Source of the DNA: Gammaproteobacteria bacterium
Lineage (GTDB): Bacteria > Pseudomonadota > Gammaproteobacteria > Pseudomonadales > Azotimanducaceae
Direction of reading: 5' to 3'
Assembly: GCA_009840545.1 (NCBI GenBank)
Contig: VXNM01000010.1
Location: forward strand, 778,627-842,626
DNA: 64,000 nucleotides
In this document: positions 36,296 to 45,876 of the stretch, piece by piece
Layout: each line of letters opens with the position of its first letter
Numbering within the stretch: the stretch's first letter is position 1
Program-made: the position numbers and the translations under genes
Notes under the pieces: model-generated
Seen by the model: only the letters and a program-made list of their open reading frames with translations
Told to the model about the DNA's origin: nothing
Database searches by the model: none

Positions 36296-36940
36296 GTGAA
36301 CGAAGCCAAACAGAGAACAGGGTTTGTGATACTGCTCTTGTTCGCTGCGGTAGGTCTACAGGCGGAAATTGAGAACGAGAAAACCTTTGGCACTTGTAAG
36401 GTGTTTGATCAAATTGACAACTTCACCGATGAGCTTCGTATCTTCATGCGGTGTTTGCCCACAGATCGGGACGAAAACCTAGAAGAAGAACCCCATTTAT
36501 TTCTGGCAGGATTTGACGACGGAACGATCGAGTTTGGTTTAGCTCCCATAGCACCTACGTCCAAACGTTCTCTGATTGATTTGGTAAACAAACTATTTGA
36601 AACTCTAAACAGTTCAGATGGGTCTCTTACCGAACACCTAATGGAGTGGCGGTTTGACAAGGCGGAAACCCAAAAGTCAGAGTGGATTCTTGGATCTACG
36701 GGAGTATTTCTCTATGTGCGCTCTGAAGCAGACGGTATGGATCATGTATTGAAAGCGCTAGGAGAAGCTGAGAGATTCGCTATTCGTAGTACCAAAGGAT
36801 ATGCTGAGGGAATAGTTTTTGACTTGGTCGACGCTGACAAGTCAATTGAGGAATTCAAGAAACGTCTCGAATTGTCGAGCAAGCGGAGAGACGACTTGAA
36901 AGAGCACACCGATACTAATACAACCGAAGGTAAATCATAG
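36296..36940 (+). CDS. Secreted (periplasmic) hypothetical protein, 214 residues
   Basis: GTG 36296 is preceded by AGGAG (36285-36289) with a 6-base gap and directly begins a clean signal peptide, NEAKQRTGFVILLLFAAVGLQA, cleaved before EIENEK (given here by its ends, ~residues 2-23). The in-frame GTG at 36248 would bury this signal and has no binding site. The mature protein has two Cys (TFGTCKVF, FMRCLPT) that could form a disulfide, mixed alpha/beta sequence, and an acidic/basic C-terminal helix (EEFKKRLELSSKRRDDLKEH). Family not recognised. It stands between two intergenic copies of a short repeat and upstream of two membrane-protein frames. Confidence 0.65.
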   Translation: MNEAKQRTGFVILLLFAAVGLQAEIENEKTFGTCKVFDQIDNFTDELRIFMRCLPTDRDENLEEEPHLFLAGFDDGTIEFGLAPIAPTSKRSLIDLVNKLFETLNSSDGSLTEHLMEWRFDKAETQKSEWILGSTGVFLYVRSEADGMDHVLKALGEAERFAIRSTKGYAEGIVFDLVDADKSIEEFKKRLELSSKRRDDLKEHTDTNTTEGKS

Positions 36941-36958
36941 AGAAGATTTCATCCAAGC

Positions 36959-36996
36959 AGCCCAACGTTTTCATTGGTTGCTCCTTGCTCGTCGCC
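36959..36996 (+). repeat. Short imperfect intergenic repeat, copy 2
   Basis: AGCCCAACGTTTTCATTGG followed by TTGCTCCTTGCTCGT, matching copy 1 at 36021-36058 at about 70% of positions. Confidence 0.35.
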
Positions 36997-37122
36997 CATA
37001 CCCCAAAAGACCAGGAATAGCATTGTGGATGGCCCAAATCATAAGTGTTGACTAAACGATCCGTCGTGTTGATTTCTAGGATTGGAACAATAGACTGTTA
37101 GTGCTAGCTATCCGAGCTGAAC

Positions 37123-37650
37123 GTGTCAGATTCTGCTGGGAGCTCAATAAACACTGAAACTGTAGCCGTAAAGAGACGGGTCGTGCGTAGCGACTTAGAA
37201 CATGGCGCACAATGTGTCATTTTGTGGGCATGTGCTATCTATGTAGTCTGGACCATTCATACCAATCAGATTGGATTTGATGAGAGTTACATACTTGCCG
37301 GATATGTCGGATCAGCAGTCATCTTTCCCTGCTTTAGTCTGTTCGTCCTGAAGTTGGTGCAACTTATCAAGTTTGCAGTCATGCGACGAATCAAACGCTA
37401 TGAGTTCATTGACGATGAGCATCGCAAGACTAGGGGACAAAAACAGAAGCTTGTGATGAGGAAGTTTAGAGACGACGATGGACGCCTTTCGATTGAGTTG
37501 GGGACCACAAAGAGCAACTTACCACTACTGTTTGCACTCTACGCTTTGGTAGTGCTCACCAGTCTCCTATACAAGAACGAAATCTACTTCGTAGTCGCGT
37601 TGGTTCTTACCGGATGTCTGGTTGCTAGTAGCGTTAAGGTCTTGGTCTAG
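37123..37650 (+). CDS. Hypothetical inner-membrane protein, 175 residues
   Basis: Starts at GTG 37123. Predicted topology: a cytoplasmic N-terminus, hydrophobic helices at ~29-46, ~57-88, ~133-148 and ~154-174, and a charged cytoplasmic loop between (MRRIKRYEFIDDEHRKTRGQ). Not recognised. Its TAG stop (37648-37650) is followed in the same frame by the next open frame with only eight codons before a TTG, so the two may be one gene split by a nonsense mutation or joined by stop-codon readthrough. Confidence 0.5.
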   Translation: MSDSAGSSINTETVAVKRRVVRSDLEHGAQCVILWACAIYVVWTIHTNQIGFDESYILAGYVGSAVIFPCFSLFVLKLVQLIKFAVMRRIKRYEFIDDEHRKTRGQKQKLVMRKFRDDDGRLSIELGTTKSNLPLLFALYALVVLTSLLYKNEIYFVVALVLTGCLVASSVKVLV

Positions 37651-37674
37651 AGTGGGATTTCGATCAACAAAGCC

Positions 37675-38004
37675 TTGGAGCGGGGCAATACCTCACTATC
37701 AAAGGATGAGATAGACGAATTCGCGCAGCCCGAAAACGACGACGCGGACTATGTTTGGGTCTCTATTCCCAGACTAGACGGTCGAATAAGATTTTCGCGA
37801 ATATGGGCCTTGACACACCTGTACTATCTCAGGATCTGGATTCCACCAGTTCCAGCAATACCGTTGATTGGCCTGTTATTCGGTGACTCATTCTGGTTAG
37901 GCTTTGTTGTGGGCACTGTCTACGTCTTCGTGATTGAAATGTGCACCTTGATCACACTTTTCAATGTGTTCGAGCACTTATTCCCGTCCAAAGGAAGTGC
38001 TTGA
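37675..38004 (+). CDS. Hypothetical membrane protein, or downstream half of the preceding gene
   Basis: 109 residues from TTG 37675. An acidic N-terminus (SKDEIDEFAQPENDDADYVW) is followed by two hydrophobic segments (IWIPPVPAIPLIGLLFG and FWLGFVVGTVYVFVIEM). No ATG/GTG start or ribosome binding site is available near the beginning, and the frame is identical to that of the gene just upstream across a single TAG. It ends 27 bases before the convergent surface-protein gene, where a small CTTGAG/CTCAAG hairpin lies between the two. Confidence 0.45.
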   Translation: MERGNTSLSKDEIDEFAQPENDDADYVWVSIPRLDGRIRFSRIWALTHLYYLRIWIPPVPAIPLIGLLFGDSFWLGFVVGTVYVFVIEMCTLITLFNVFEHLFPSKGSA

Positions 38005-38031
38005 GCCAATTGACTCAAGAATCAGTCCGAC

Positions 38032-41000
38032 TCAGAATCTAATCGACCCAGTTACCTGGAACTCCTGAGTTGAATCTCCTCTCTGACGATTTCCATCGGA
38101 GATAAGAAAACCAATTGCACCGCTTCCACCCGACAGCAATCCTAACTCAGCCTGTACTTCCATTGATCTACGGGTATTGCCCAACTTATCACTTTCGAAT
38201 CTCAAGTGCGGCACAAATTTGATGCGGTCGTTGAATACGTACGAGCCATAGCCAACCTTTGCCTGAAGCGACCTTCGATTGCTGCATGAGTAGCCAAAAT
38301 CACTTGAAGACTCGATCGGCGCAGTGCGCATCCAATCAAATTCTCCACTCTGTGAATCACATCCGTACGATGGACGCAATTCCAAGTGCCAGCCCAGTTC
38401 ATCGTTGGAGAGATCGTAGGTAGCACTGACGCTCCAGCCGGATTCCTGAATGTCTGTATGGTCATTCAATTGGAATCGGCTCCCGCGAGCTTCAATCTGA
38501 ATCAACGGTGTGGTCAATCGCAGTCCTCCGGCTACCTCCAGTCCTTCACCTCGAATGTCGTCACCGTGGTCGTAGCGCAACCCGATCTGACCAAATGGCT
38601 GGACTCTGAGTACATGAGCAATTTGTTTGGTCACGGATCCGTCTATCGCTAAGCGAAACTGGCGTGCAGAAGCACGGAGTCCACTGGTAAATTCCGTTTC
38701 CTTCGAGTTCAGCGTGATGCCGCTGAAATCTGTACGAACAGCAAGGCTGTATGAATCCTTGTTGGACAGGACTCTACGCAACCCCAGGGCACCCAAATTC
38801 ATCGTGAGCGGGCTCGTGCTAACTAGCTCGCTGCCCGACAGAATCCTAGATTCGCCTCGACCGTAGCCGAGACCTGCCCAAACGCTGTAAGCGGAATTCA
38901 GTTCCTTCTTGAAGTAGGGGATCACGGAACGGAGAGATGTCTTGAGGTTTTCTTCCACCCTACCCCAGGAATATGCACTTTGGCTAGTGCTACTCATTAG
39001 TGCAAGTCCCACGATACCGTTCCGCAATGCGTGGATGTCTGTACCCAAATAGCTTGTCTCAGCTTGACCAACGTAGCCATCTCCTGCAAAACTAGAGGAA
39101 TCCGTTTTGCTCCAGAAACTAAACGTGCTAGTGAACGAATCTCGGGAACCTGATTGGTCAATGTTGTCTGCAATCTCAGGATTGAATGATCTATAGAGAT
39201 GACCTGGAGGGAAAGCTGCCGAGGAATTCGAGCCAAAATTCAAGTGACTGAGCGACGAACTATCGTTGAAGGGAGCGTCATCTAAACTCCTATTTGCTCT
39301 CCTAAACGCAAAGTGACTCCAGACACTGCTTAGAGTTAGATCAGATTCGTTTCGAATGTGTGTTGCTCTGTCGCCAATGGCGGTTGTCGCACTCGTCAAA
39401 AGACTCCTACCGTAGGCGGACAGGGCGTTGCGTGCAACCGTCATCAGTTCTTCGTCACTCACAACTACGTTGAATTGCTTTCGAGCGCTGTTGCCGTCGG
39501 GATCGGTGGCGATTACTACTACGGAAGTCTTACCTCTCTGTATAGGTGCCAAGTGCAATGTCTCCCGAACAAGAGCTACTTCCGCTATTTCCGATTCATT
39601 GCCGTCGATCGTGTGAAATGCTAGAGGGTCGCCATCGGCGTCGCTAAAGCTATCGTACATGTTGAAGGACAAGCTCTCCCCACCATGCTGGAGGGTAACG
39701 GTAGCCACAGATTGATTCGCTATCGGTGCAGTCTTGACGGTTACCCTAAAGGTATCCGTTGCTGACTCCCCATCGGGGTCGGTTGCCTCGGCCGTGATCG
39801 TCGCGGTTCCTGCCGATTCTCCATGAACCGTTAGAACATTCGAGTCGGAAATGTCGACTGTTGCTATGTCGGAATCGTCGGATTCCGCTGTGAACGTGAG
39901 GTCGTCTCTCTCTGCATCGGAAAAGACGTCTTCCAAATCGGCCTCGAAGTCATCGTCTACATAAATTGTTTGGTCTGCTATAGGTTCGTCAACTTGAGGT
40001 GCTGTGTTGATTTCCTCGCTCAGTATCGCAACATGGAAGTCCGTAGATGCGGTTTGCTCAATGTCGTCTTCTGCAGTCACTGTAATGATGAAGTCGCCGC
40101 GCTTTAGCGGATAGATACGAATAACGGTGTTGTTTTCGCGCAATACGACATCGGCATACTCCTCCGTAGAGGGTTCGACTTCAATTTCCAACTCGTCCGG
40201 CTTCTCGTCGTCGAACAATCCTTCGATATCAACGTCGTAACGAGTGTGGGAGACCAGAGATAGTTCAATGTCGTCCAATTGACGAGTAACTATCGGTGGA
40301 TCATTGGCTTCAAGAACCGATATCTCAAATTCATCACTTATCGACTCACCCAATGTGTCCGTTGCGGTAACGGTGCAAGTTGTCTCCCCCTCCGCGAGAG
40401 CCGAAATCTTTAGTGTTTCGTTGTCTTGAATGGAGGCTTCGGCAACTTCTTCGTCATCGAGGGTTGCTTCAAACTCAAGCTCGTCGCCCTCATCTTCGAA
40501 GTGAGAGGACAACAGGATGTCGATCACTCGACCGACTCTTGAGTCGATGTCCTCAATTTCCTGGGCGAGAATTGGCGGCTCGTTGTTGCTGACGTTGACT
40601 GAGAATCGAGCCGTTGCGACGTTTTCAGCCGCATCGGTGACTGTGACGCTAATGCGCACCGAACCTTCCGATTCTCCACTCACCGTCAAGTCGCTATCCG
40701 TTACATCGACGGATGCAACGGATGAATCGGCGGACTTTGCGGTATAGGTGTGAATGTCCTCGGGTTCGTCCTCAAAAACCGAGTCCAAATCCAGTTTCTT
40801 TTCCCCGCCGACGTTGACATCCATGTCAGCGAGCTGCTCGATGAGAGTTGGGGCGAGATTCTCATGCACGGTTACCAAGAAAGACTTGGCAGCGCGAAGA
40901 GGTGGATCGCCCGTATCCGATGCTTCGACGGAGATCGTACTCTCGCCTTCTTTAATTCCCTCGACAACTACATAGCCGTCCTCGTCGATTTCTGCTGTCG

Positions 41001-43701
41001 CGGTACTCGTACGACTGCTGGTCGCTTCAAAGGAAAGGACATCGTCGATATCGGGGTCGGTGAAATGGTCGCTTCCAAGGAGGTCTTCAGGCAACCCTAG
41101 ACCAACGAGAATTTCAACGTCTGCAATTTCTTCGGTCGACGGAACGGGTGCTTCGTTAACGTCGTTGACCGTAATCGTGATTTTCTCCGAGTCGTATCCT
41201 CCAAACTGGTCTTCTACATACAGCGTGACTTCGTACTCGGATTGGCTCTCGAAGTCCAGATTTTCATAAATCGTTATGTGACCGGTCGTGGTGTCTGCCG
41301 CGAACGGTCGATCCTCTTCTGCGAGACGGAAGTAAATTTCTTCGTTGTCCGGGTCATAGGCATCGGGAGTCCTAGTGAAGTACTTGCCCACAGAGAAATC
41401 CTCGTCAAGGGTGTAGGTCGTCGTAACTCGCTCGAATCTTGGAGCACTGTTGTATCGCTTCACATGTACGTCGAACGTTTCGCGGACTGTGTAGCCATCT
41501 TCATCTTCAGCTATGACCGTGACGAATGTGGTTTCCCGGTCTGTTTGAAGAGAATCTGCAGGAGTCAAGGTCAGCTCTCCATCGTATTCTGAGACCTCAA
41601 GAACGTAGTAGTTTCCGGATCGCACCTCGTAAGTGAGGTGGTCTGCTTGTCTGTCTTCTGTATGGTCGAAATACTCATCAAGCTGGATGGTTTCCGAGGG
41701 ATCCCCAAGGAGAAAGTGAGCGTCCGGCATGGGATGGCTGATGAGTCCGGACCAGACGTTGTCCGTAGTGAGCTCAAAGGCTAGGGTGTCGGCAAATCCC
41801 GAAAGATCTGTAGCAACCAGATCGAACCGATAGGTTGAGTCGGATCGACCGCGTTCCAAGGGTCGCACGGACTTCACTCGAATCTGATGGGAATTATTGA
41901 TAGTCCCATCGGAGGAATTCGATCCCTCCAATTTGCAACTTGCAGTCAGAGAAGGTCTATCGGGATAGACGAGCTTGAAGTGCAGTCGATCCCTTCCAGC
42001 GAGGGTAAAGCAGAGCCTGTCGTTGCTTGGAACTACGTCCAGTGCTGTAAATACCATGTCAAACGATGTGTCCGAACCAGCGTCGTAGTTGTCAAGATAT
42101 GCGGAATTCGGTGAGGCGTTCACCAGCCTGCCGCCCCAAATGTTCGGCTCGATGTTTGTGCCGTAGACGATCGAAACTGTTGCTTTGGCCGATGCGGAAC
42201 CCGGATCATCGTCAGTGTCTTCCGTTGCCGTTATCTCAAGTTCAACTTCCTGAACAGTTCTTAGCCCCACAATGTCTTTACGACGCACCTGGACATGTGG
42301 TAGACCACAGTCCGAACCACCTGAGGTCGAGACCCTTACGGTTGCGTATTCGGAACCTTCAATGATTTCAGCGTTGTAGCAAAGAGGATCGTCTTCCTCA
42401 TCAACAAACCAATTGCGTACATGAAAATTCACCCAGTCTTCGTCGAATCCCATGTTTTGATGAGCGGTGACTTCCATTTCCTCGAATTCTTGCTCGCCGA
42501 CGGTAGGACCTTCGTCGACGTCGAGGACATCTATCGTTATGACTAGGTTGTTGGACGAGTCTCCAACGGAGTCAATTGCTGTTACGTGAAGTATGTGTTG
42601 AGTGGCAGTCTCGTAATCTAGTTCTTCCCCTTGTATTACGCTGATGAGACCTGTCTGCTCGTCGATCTCAAAGACTGCATCATCGGGCTCGACGGTCTCC
42701 AGACTATAAGTAATGCTGTGGTTCTCGGCGTCTGTGAGCTGAAAGTTGCCGGCAACATGAATGTTTGACGGGTTGTCCTCAGACATTTCGTAAGTAACGG
42801 CGGTCACTCCGAAGACGGGAGCTCTATTCCGGATCACCGTGAAAACGATGTCGCGCTTCATCTGGACCGAAGAATCTTCCTTGAATGTAGCCGTAACAGT
42901 CACCCGTGCGTCCGTCTCTACGGAATCTCGGTAAGTTCCTATGAGTCGGAATAGGTCGTCTTCGACCAATGAGTCGAAGTCGATGACAATGACTGTACGC
43001 ACGGAGTTTCTTGGACTCACCGATGCGGAATAGCTCCAGAGATGCGGATTTGAGGCGGACGAGTCAATTCCCCGCTCGGTCAGGAATGTAAACAACGCGA
43101 CTGAGGACAGGGTCCCAGTTGCGGAGTTGTTGCTTACTAGTCTCACAAAAGGCATACGTTGTTGTTTCTCGCTACCGGCGAGTAAATCATCATCAAGCTC
43201 GAAGTCGGCATGCGTTTGCCGATTTGTGGCGGCAGAAGCATCGCCGAAACCGTAGTCGGTCTCGATCGTTGTTGAGCCAGCTTCGTAGACAACACCATGG
43301 GCTGCCAAAGTCAGTGCGTAGGAGGTGTTTGCGGCGAGACCTTGGACAGTCGTCTCACAGGTGATCGGATAGGAAGTTGTGCTGTCGCAATTGGTTGAAT
43401 TGACTTCCACGTCGGTGGAGCTTGACTCGTCGGAACCTTGTGCTTGCCACGTGATGCGAGTCTCCGTGACGACCTGATCGGAGACGCTTGTGTTTGTGTC
43501 GACAGTCCATCGCAGGAAAACTGAAGTGGAGGACTCGACAACGGCAAGTTGAACAGATGGCGCAGGAGGTGCGTTCGCGTCCTGTGCGTTGACGTATACG
43601 CCTGCAAGTACACCTAGTACGATCAGAAGTTTGAACCAGATTGACGTAGTACTGAGTTTGGCTCGTTTTTTACTATTCAAAGTGCTCAACAGTTTGATCA
43701 T
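38032..43701 (-). CDS. Giant cadherin/Ig-repeat autotransporter-like surface protein, 1889 residues
   Basis: The start is taken as the ATG ending at 43701, giving a signal peptide ending GVLAGVYVNAQ near residue 40. A GTG at 43752 is in frame and possible. A fibronectin-III-like domain comes first (PPAPSVQLAVVESSTSVFLRW region), then cadherin domains with DYET and DVNEAP/DVDEGP linker motifs, then Ig-like repeats (EDIDSRVG, VTVTD/TATD), boundary VSDEELMTVARNALSAYGRSLLTS and a barrel ending in RF. It is the most divergent of the four paralogues here: the repeats are not near-identical and DPDGD loops are fewer. Likely a type V secreted adhesin; function inferred. Confidence 0.88.
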   Translation of the reverse strand: MIKLLSTLNSKKRAKLSTTSIWFKLLIVLGVLAGVYVNAQDANAPPAPSVQLAVVESSTSVFLRWTVDTNTSVSDQVVTETRITWQAQGSDESSSTDVEVNSTNCDSTTSYPITCETTVQGLAANTSYALTLAAHGVVYEAGSTTIETDYGFGDASAATNRQTHADFELDDDLLAGSEKQQRMPFVRLVSNNSATGTLSSVALFTFLTERGIDSSASNPHLWSYSASVSPRNSVRTVIVIDFDSLVEDDLFRLIGTYRDSVETDARVTVTATFKEDSSVQMKRDIVFTVIRNRAPVFGVTAVTYEMSEDNPSNIHVAGNFQLTDAENHSITYSLETVEPDDAVFEIDEQTGLISVIQGEELDYETATQHILHVTAIDSVGDSSNNLVITIDVLDVDEGPTVGEQEFEEMEVTAHQNMGFDEDWVNFHVRNWFVDEEDDPLCYNAEIIEGSEYATVRVSTSGGSDCGLPHVQVRRKDIVGLRTVQEVELEITATEDTDDDPGSASAKATVSIVYGTNIEPNIWGGRLVNASPNSAYLDNYDAGSDTSFDMVFTALDVVPSNDRLCFTLAGRDRLHFKLVYPDRPSLTASCKLEGSNSSDGTINNSHQIRVKSVRPLERGRSDSTYRFDLVATDLSGFADTLAFELTTDNVWSGLISHPMPDAHFLLGDPSETIQLDEYFDHTEDRQADHLTYEVRSGNYYVLEVSEYDGELTLTPADSLQTDRETTFVTVIAEDEDGYTVRETFDVHVKRYNSAPRFERVTTTYTLDEDFSVGKYFTRTPDAYDPDNEEIYFRLAEEDRPFAADTTTGHITIYENLDFESQSEYEVTLYVEDQFGGYDSEKITITVNDVNEAPVPSTEEIADVEILVGLGLPEDLLGSDHFTDPDIDDVLSFEATSSRTSTATAEIDEDGYVVVEGIKEGESTISVEASDTGDPPLRAAKSFLVTVHENLAPTLIEQLADMDVNVGGEKKLDLDSVFEDEPEDIHTYTAKSADSSVASVDVTDSDLTVSGESEGSVRISVTVTDAAENVATARFSVNVSNNEPPILAQEIEDIDSRVGRVIDILLSSHFEDEGDELEFEATLDDEEVAEASIQDNETLKISALAEGETTCTVTATDTLGESISDEFEISVLEANDPPIVTRQLDDIELSLVSHTRYDVDIEGLFDDEKPDELEIEVEPSTEEYADVVLRENNTVIRIYPLKRGDFIITVTAEDDIEQTASTDFHVAILSEEINTAPQVDEPIADQTIYVDDDFEADLEDVFSDAERDDLTFTAESDDSDIATVDISDSNVLTVHGESAGTATITAEATDPDGESATDTFRVTVKTAPIANQSVATVTLQHGGESLSFNMYDSFSDADGDPLAFHTIDGNESEIAEVALVRETLHLAPIQRGKTSVVVIATDPDGNSARKQFNVVVSDEELMTVARNALSAYGRSLLTSATTAIGDRATHIRNESDLTLSSVWSHFAFRRANRSLDDAPFNDSSSLSHLNFGSNSSAAFPPGHLYRSFNPEIADNIDQSGSRDSFTSTFSFWSKTDSSSFAGDGYVGQAETSYLGTDIHALRNGIVGLALMSSTSQSAYSWGRVEENLKTSLRSVIPYFKKELNSAYSVWAGLGYGRGESRILSGSELVSTSPLTMNLGALGLRRVLSNKDSYSLAVRTDFSGITLNSKETEFTSGLRASARQFRLAIDGSVTKQIAHVLRVQPFGQIGLRYDHGDDIRGEGLEVAGGLRLTTPLIQIEARGSRFQLNDHTDIQESGWSVSATYDLSNDELGWHLELRPSYGCDSQSGEFDWMRTAPIESSSDFGYSCSNRRSLQAKVGYGSYVFNDRIKFVPHLRFESDKLGNTRRSMEVQAELGLLSGGSGAIGFLISDGNRQRGDSTQEFQVTGSIRF

Positions 43702-43957
43702 CGCGGTTTGCCGACACCTTCGAGCTTGAACATTGAATGCCTCGAACGTCACAACAATCCCATAGGGACTAAGTGTCTAGTAATGCAGTTCTGCTTCATG
43801 GGTGCGACCTTCTAAACCTTCTGTATTTTCTCCGATTTGATTAGACACAAGTGGCGTTCAAATGTTGCGAAAGTTGCATCACGGTGTGAATTTTCTGCCC
43901 AAGTTTCGTAGCCACTAGTCGTGTAACATGAACCTGAGGACCATTAAGGAGAATTGC
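43702..43957. promoter_or_regulatory. Divergent promoter region between surface protein and yejA
   Basis: 256 bases between divergent starts must hold both promoters. I see no -35/-10 pair good enough to place either one. AAGGAG at 43946-43951 is the yejA ribosome binding site. Confidence 0.4.
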
Positions 43958-45793
43958 GTGCGCACCGTAGCTCGAATCGTACTTGCTTCCTGTTTGACAC
44001 TTGCCCTCTGCACCTGCTTAGCAGCCCAAGAAATTCGGACTTTCACCTCCCATGCGTTGACACTTGAAGATAGTCCCAAGTATCCCGCTAATTTTGGACA
44101 CTTGGAATACGTCAATCCCAATGCACCGAAAGGCGGAACCATGAGGCTGTTCGCAGTGGGAGGATTTGATAATTTCAATCCATTCATCATCAAGGGCGAA
44201 GAAGCCGCTGGGCTAATCGACCGATTCTACGAATCACTAATTCGTACGACCGAGGACGACTCACTGACAGGTTATGGGTTGATCGCTAGGGGTATAGAGG
44301 TCGCCGAAGACCTTTCATTCGTGATCTATCACCTTCGTCCCGAAGCAAGATTCAACGACGGTTCTCCTATCACAGCCGAGGATGTTGTATTCAGTTTCAA
44401 CATTCTCAAGGAAAAAGGAGAGTATTTTTATCGCGCATACTACGCCAACGTCTCGGAAGCGATCGCGCTCGACTCCCACTCCGTGAAGTTCGTTTTCTCC
44501 GGCGAACCCAATCGTGAACTGCCGCAGATCGTCGGTCAAGTTCGTGTTTTTTCTAAGGACTATTGGGAGGATCGAGAATTCGACAAGACGACGCTTGAAC
44601 CACCTGTCACAAGTGGTCCGTACAAGATCGCAGACTTTGAACCAGGACGATATGTCGTCTTTGAACGAGACCCTGACTATTGGGGTGCAGATCTGCCTCT
44701 TAATCGAGGACTCTACAACTTCGATGTCATTCGTTACGACTATGTTCGAGACGATGACGTTGCCATCGAAGCGTTCAAGTCGGGTGAGTACGACTTTCGT
44801 GGCGAGAACTCCAGCAAGAAGTGGGCGACTTCCTATGATTTTCCTGCCTTGAATGAAGGTATGGTTCGAAAGGAAATGCTCCGCCACTACAGAGCGACCG
44901 GTATGCCATCGTTCGTCTTTAACACTCGCAAGGCAAAGTTCCAGGATCCACGGCTTCGCAAAGCACTTGGCTACTGTTTCGATTTCGAATGGTCGAACAG
45001 GAATCTCTTTTATGGACAGTACACGCGAAGCCGCAGCTTTTACGACAACTCTGAACTTGCTGCCGAAGGATTGCCCTCCGAAGCCGAATTGAAGATTCTG
45101 GAGCCTTACAAGGGCAGAATCCCTGATGAAGTCTTCACTACTGCTTTTGAAGTTCCCAAGACCGATGGATCAGGAAACATCCGTGGCAATTTGAGAGAAG
45201 CAATCAACCTACTGAACGATGCGGGATGGAATGTGAAGAACAATCGACTTGTCCATTCGGAGACAGAAGAAGCCTTGGAGATTGAATTCCTGCTTGTTTC
45301 TCCAGAATTTGAAAGAATCGTGTCTCCTTTCATACAAAACTTGAACAGACTTGGGGTTCAGGGAACGATTCGGACAGTCGAGCCAGCGCAATATCAGAAT
45401 CGCATACGTGAATTCGACTACGACATGATCACAATCGTGTTCGGCCAGTCACGTTCGCCTGGAAACGAACAACGAGACCTTTGGGGTTCTGCCGCCGCCG
45501 ACGTAGCCGGTAGTAGAAATTTCGCAGGTATCAAGAATCCTGTCATTGACGAACTCATCGAAAACGTTGTCGAGGCAACGTCTCGAGCCGAGCTTATTGT
45601 TGCGACTCGTGCATTGGATCGAGTCTTGCAATGGCACTACTACGTCATTCCAACGTGGCACATTAACTCGGATCGGGTGATTTGGTGGGACAAGTTTGGA
45701 CGACCCGCAATCAAACCGAGATTCGGTCTTGGTCTGTGGTCGTGGTGGCTTGATCCCGAGAAAAACGAGCGTGTAGAGTCCTATAGAAACTAA
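43958..45793 (+). CDS. yejA: Peptide ABC transporter substrate-binding protein (YejA-like)
   Basis: Periplasmic SBP_bac_5 family protein that captures oligopeptides (and microcin C in E. coli) for import. GTG 43958 follows AAGGAG at a 6-base gap and begins a signal peptide (RTVARIVLASCLTLALC) ending CLAA before QEIRTF. The ATG at 43928 lacks a binding site. Family features: YPANFGHLEYVNPNAPKGG, DRFYESL, FNDGSPITAEDVVFSF, and the YejA-specific SRSFYDNSELAAEGLPSEAE. About 611 residues, normal for YejA. It is followed in the same direction by yejB and yejE. It may work with the secreted proteases at 50-56 kb to harvest peptides (inference). Confidence 0.92.
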   Translation: MRTVARIVLASCLTLALCTCLAAQEIRTFTSHALTLEDSPKYPANFGHLEYVNPNAPKGGTMRLFAVGGFDNFNPFIIKGEEAAGLIDRFYESLIRTTEDDSLTGYGLIARGIEVAEDLSFVIYHLRPEARFNDGSPITAEDVVFSFNILKEKGEYFYRAYYANVSEAIALDSHSVKFVFSGEPNRELPQIVGQVRVFSKDYWEDREFDKTTLEPPVTSGPYKIADFEPGRYVVFERDPDYWGADLPLNRGLYNFDVIRYDYVRDDDVAIEAFKSGEYDFRGENSSKKWATSYDFPALNEGMVRKEMLRHYRATGMPSFVFNTRKAKFQDPRLRKALGYCFDFEWSNRNLFYGQYTRSRSFYDNSELAAEGLPSEAELKILEPYKGRIPDEVFTTAFEVPKTDGSGNIRGNLREAINLLNDAGWNVKNNRLVHSETEEALEIEFLLVSPEFERIVSPFIQNLNRLGVQGTIRTVEPAQYQNRIREFDYDMITIVFGQSRSPGNEQRDLWGSAAADVAGSRNFAGIKNPVIDELIENVVEATSRAELIVATRALDRVLQWHYYVIPTWHINSDRVIWWDKFGRPAIKPRFGLGLWSWWLDPEKNERVESYRN

Positions 45794-45876
45794 GGTACTC
45801 ATGGCACGCTTTAGACGATGCTTTGATAGCCCACGGAACGCTTTGCCGAACTCTATCTGACAGCTACTGTTGAACC

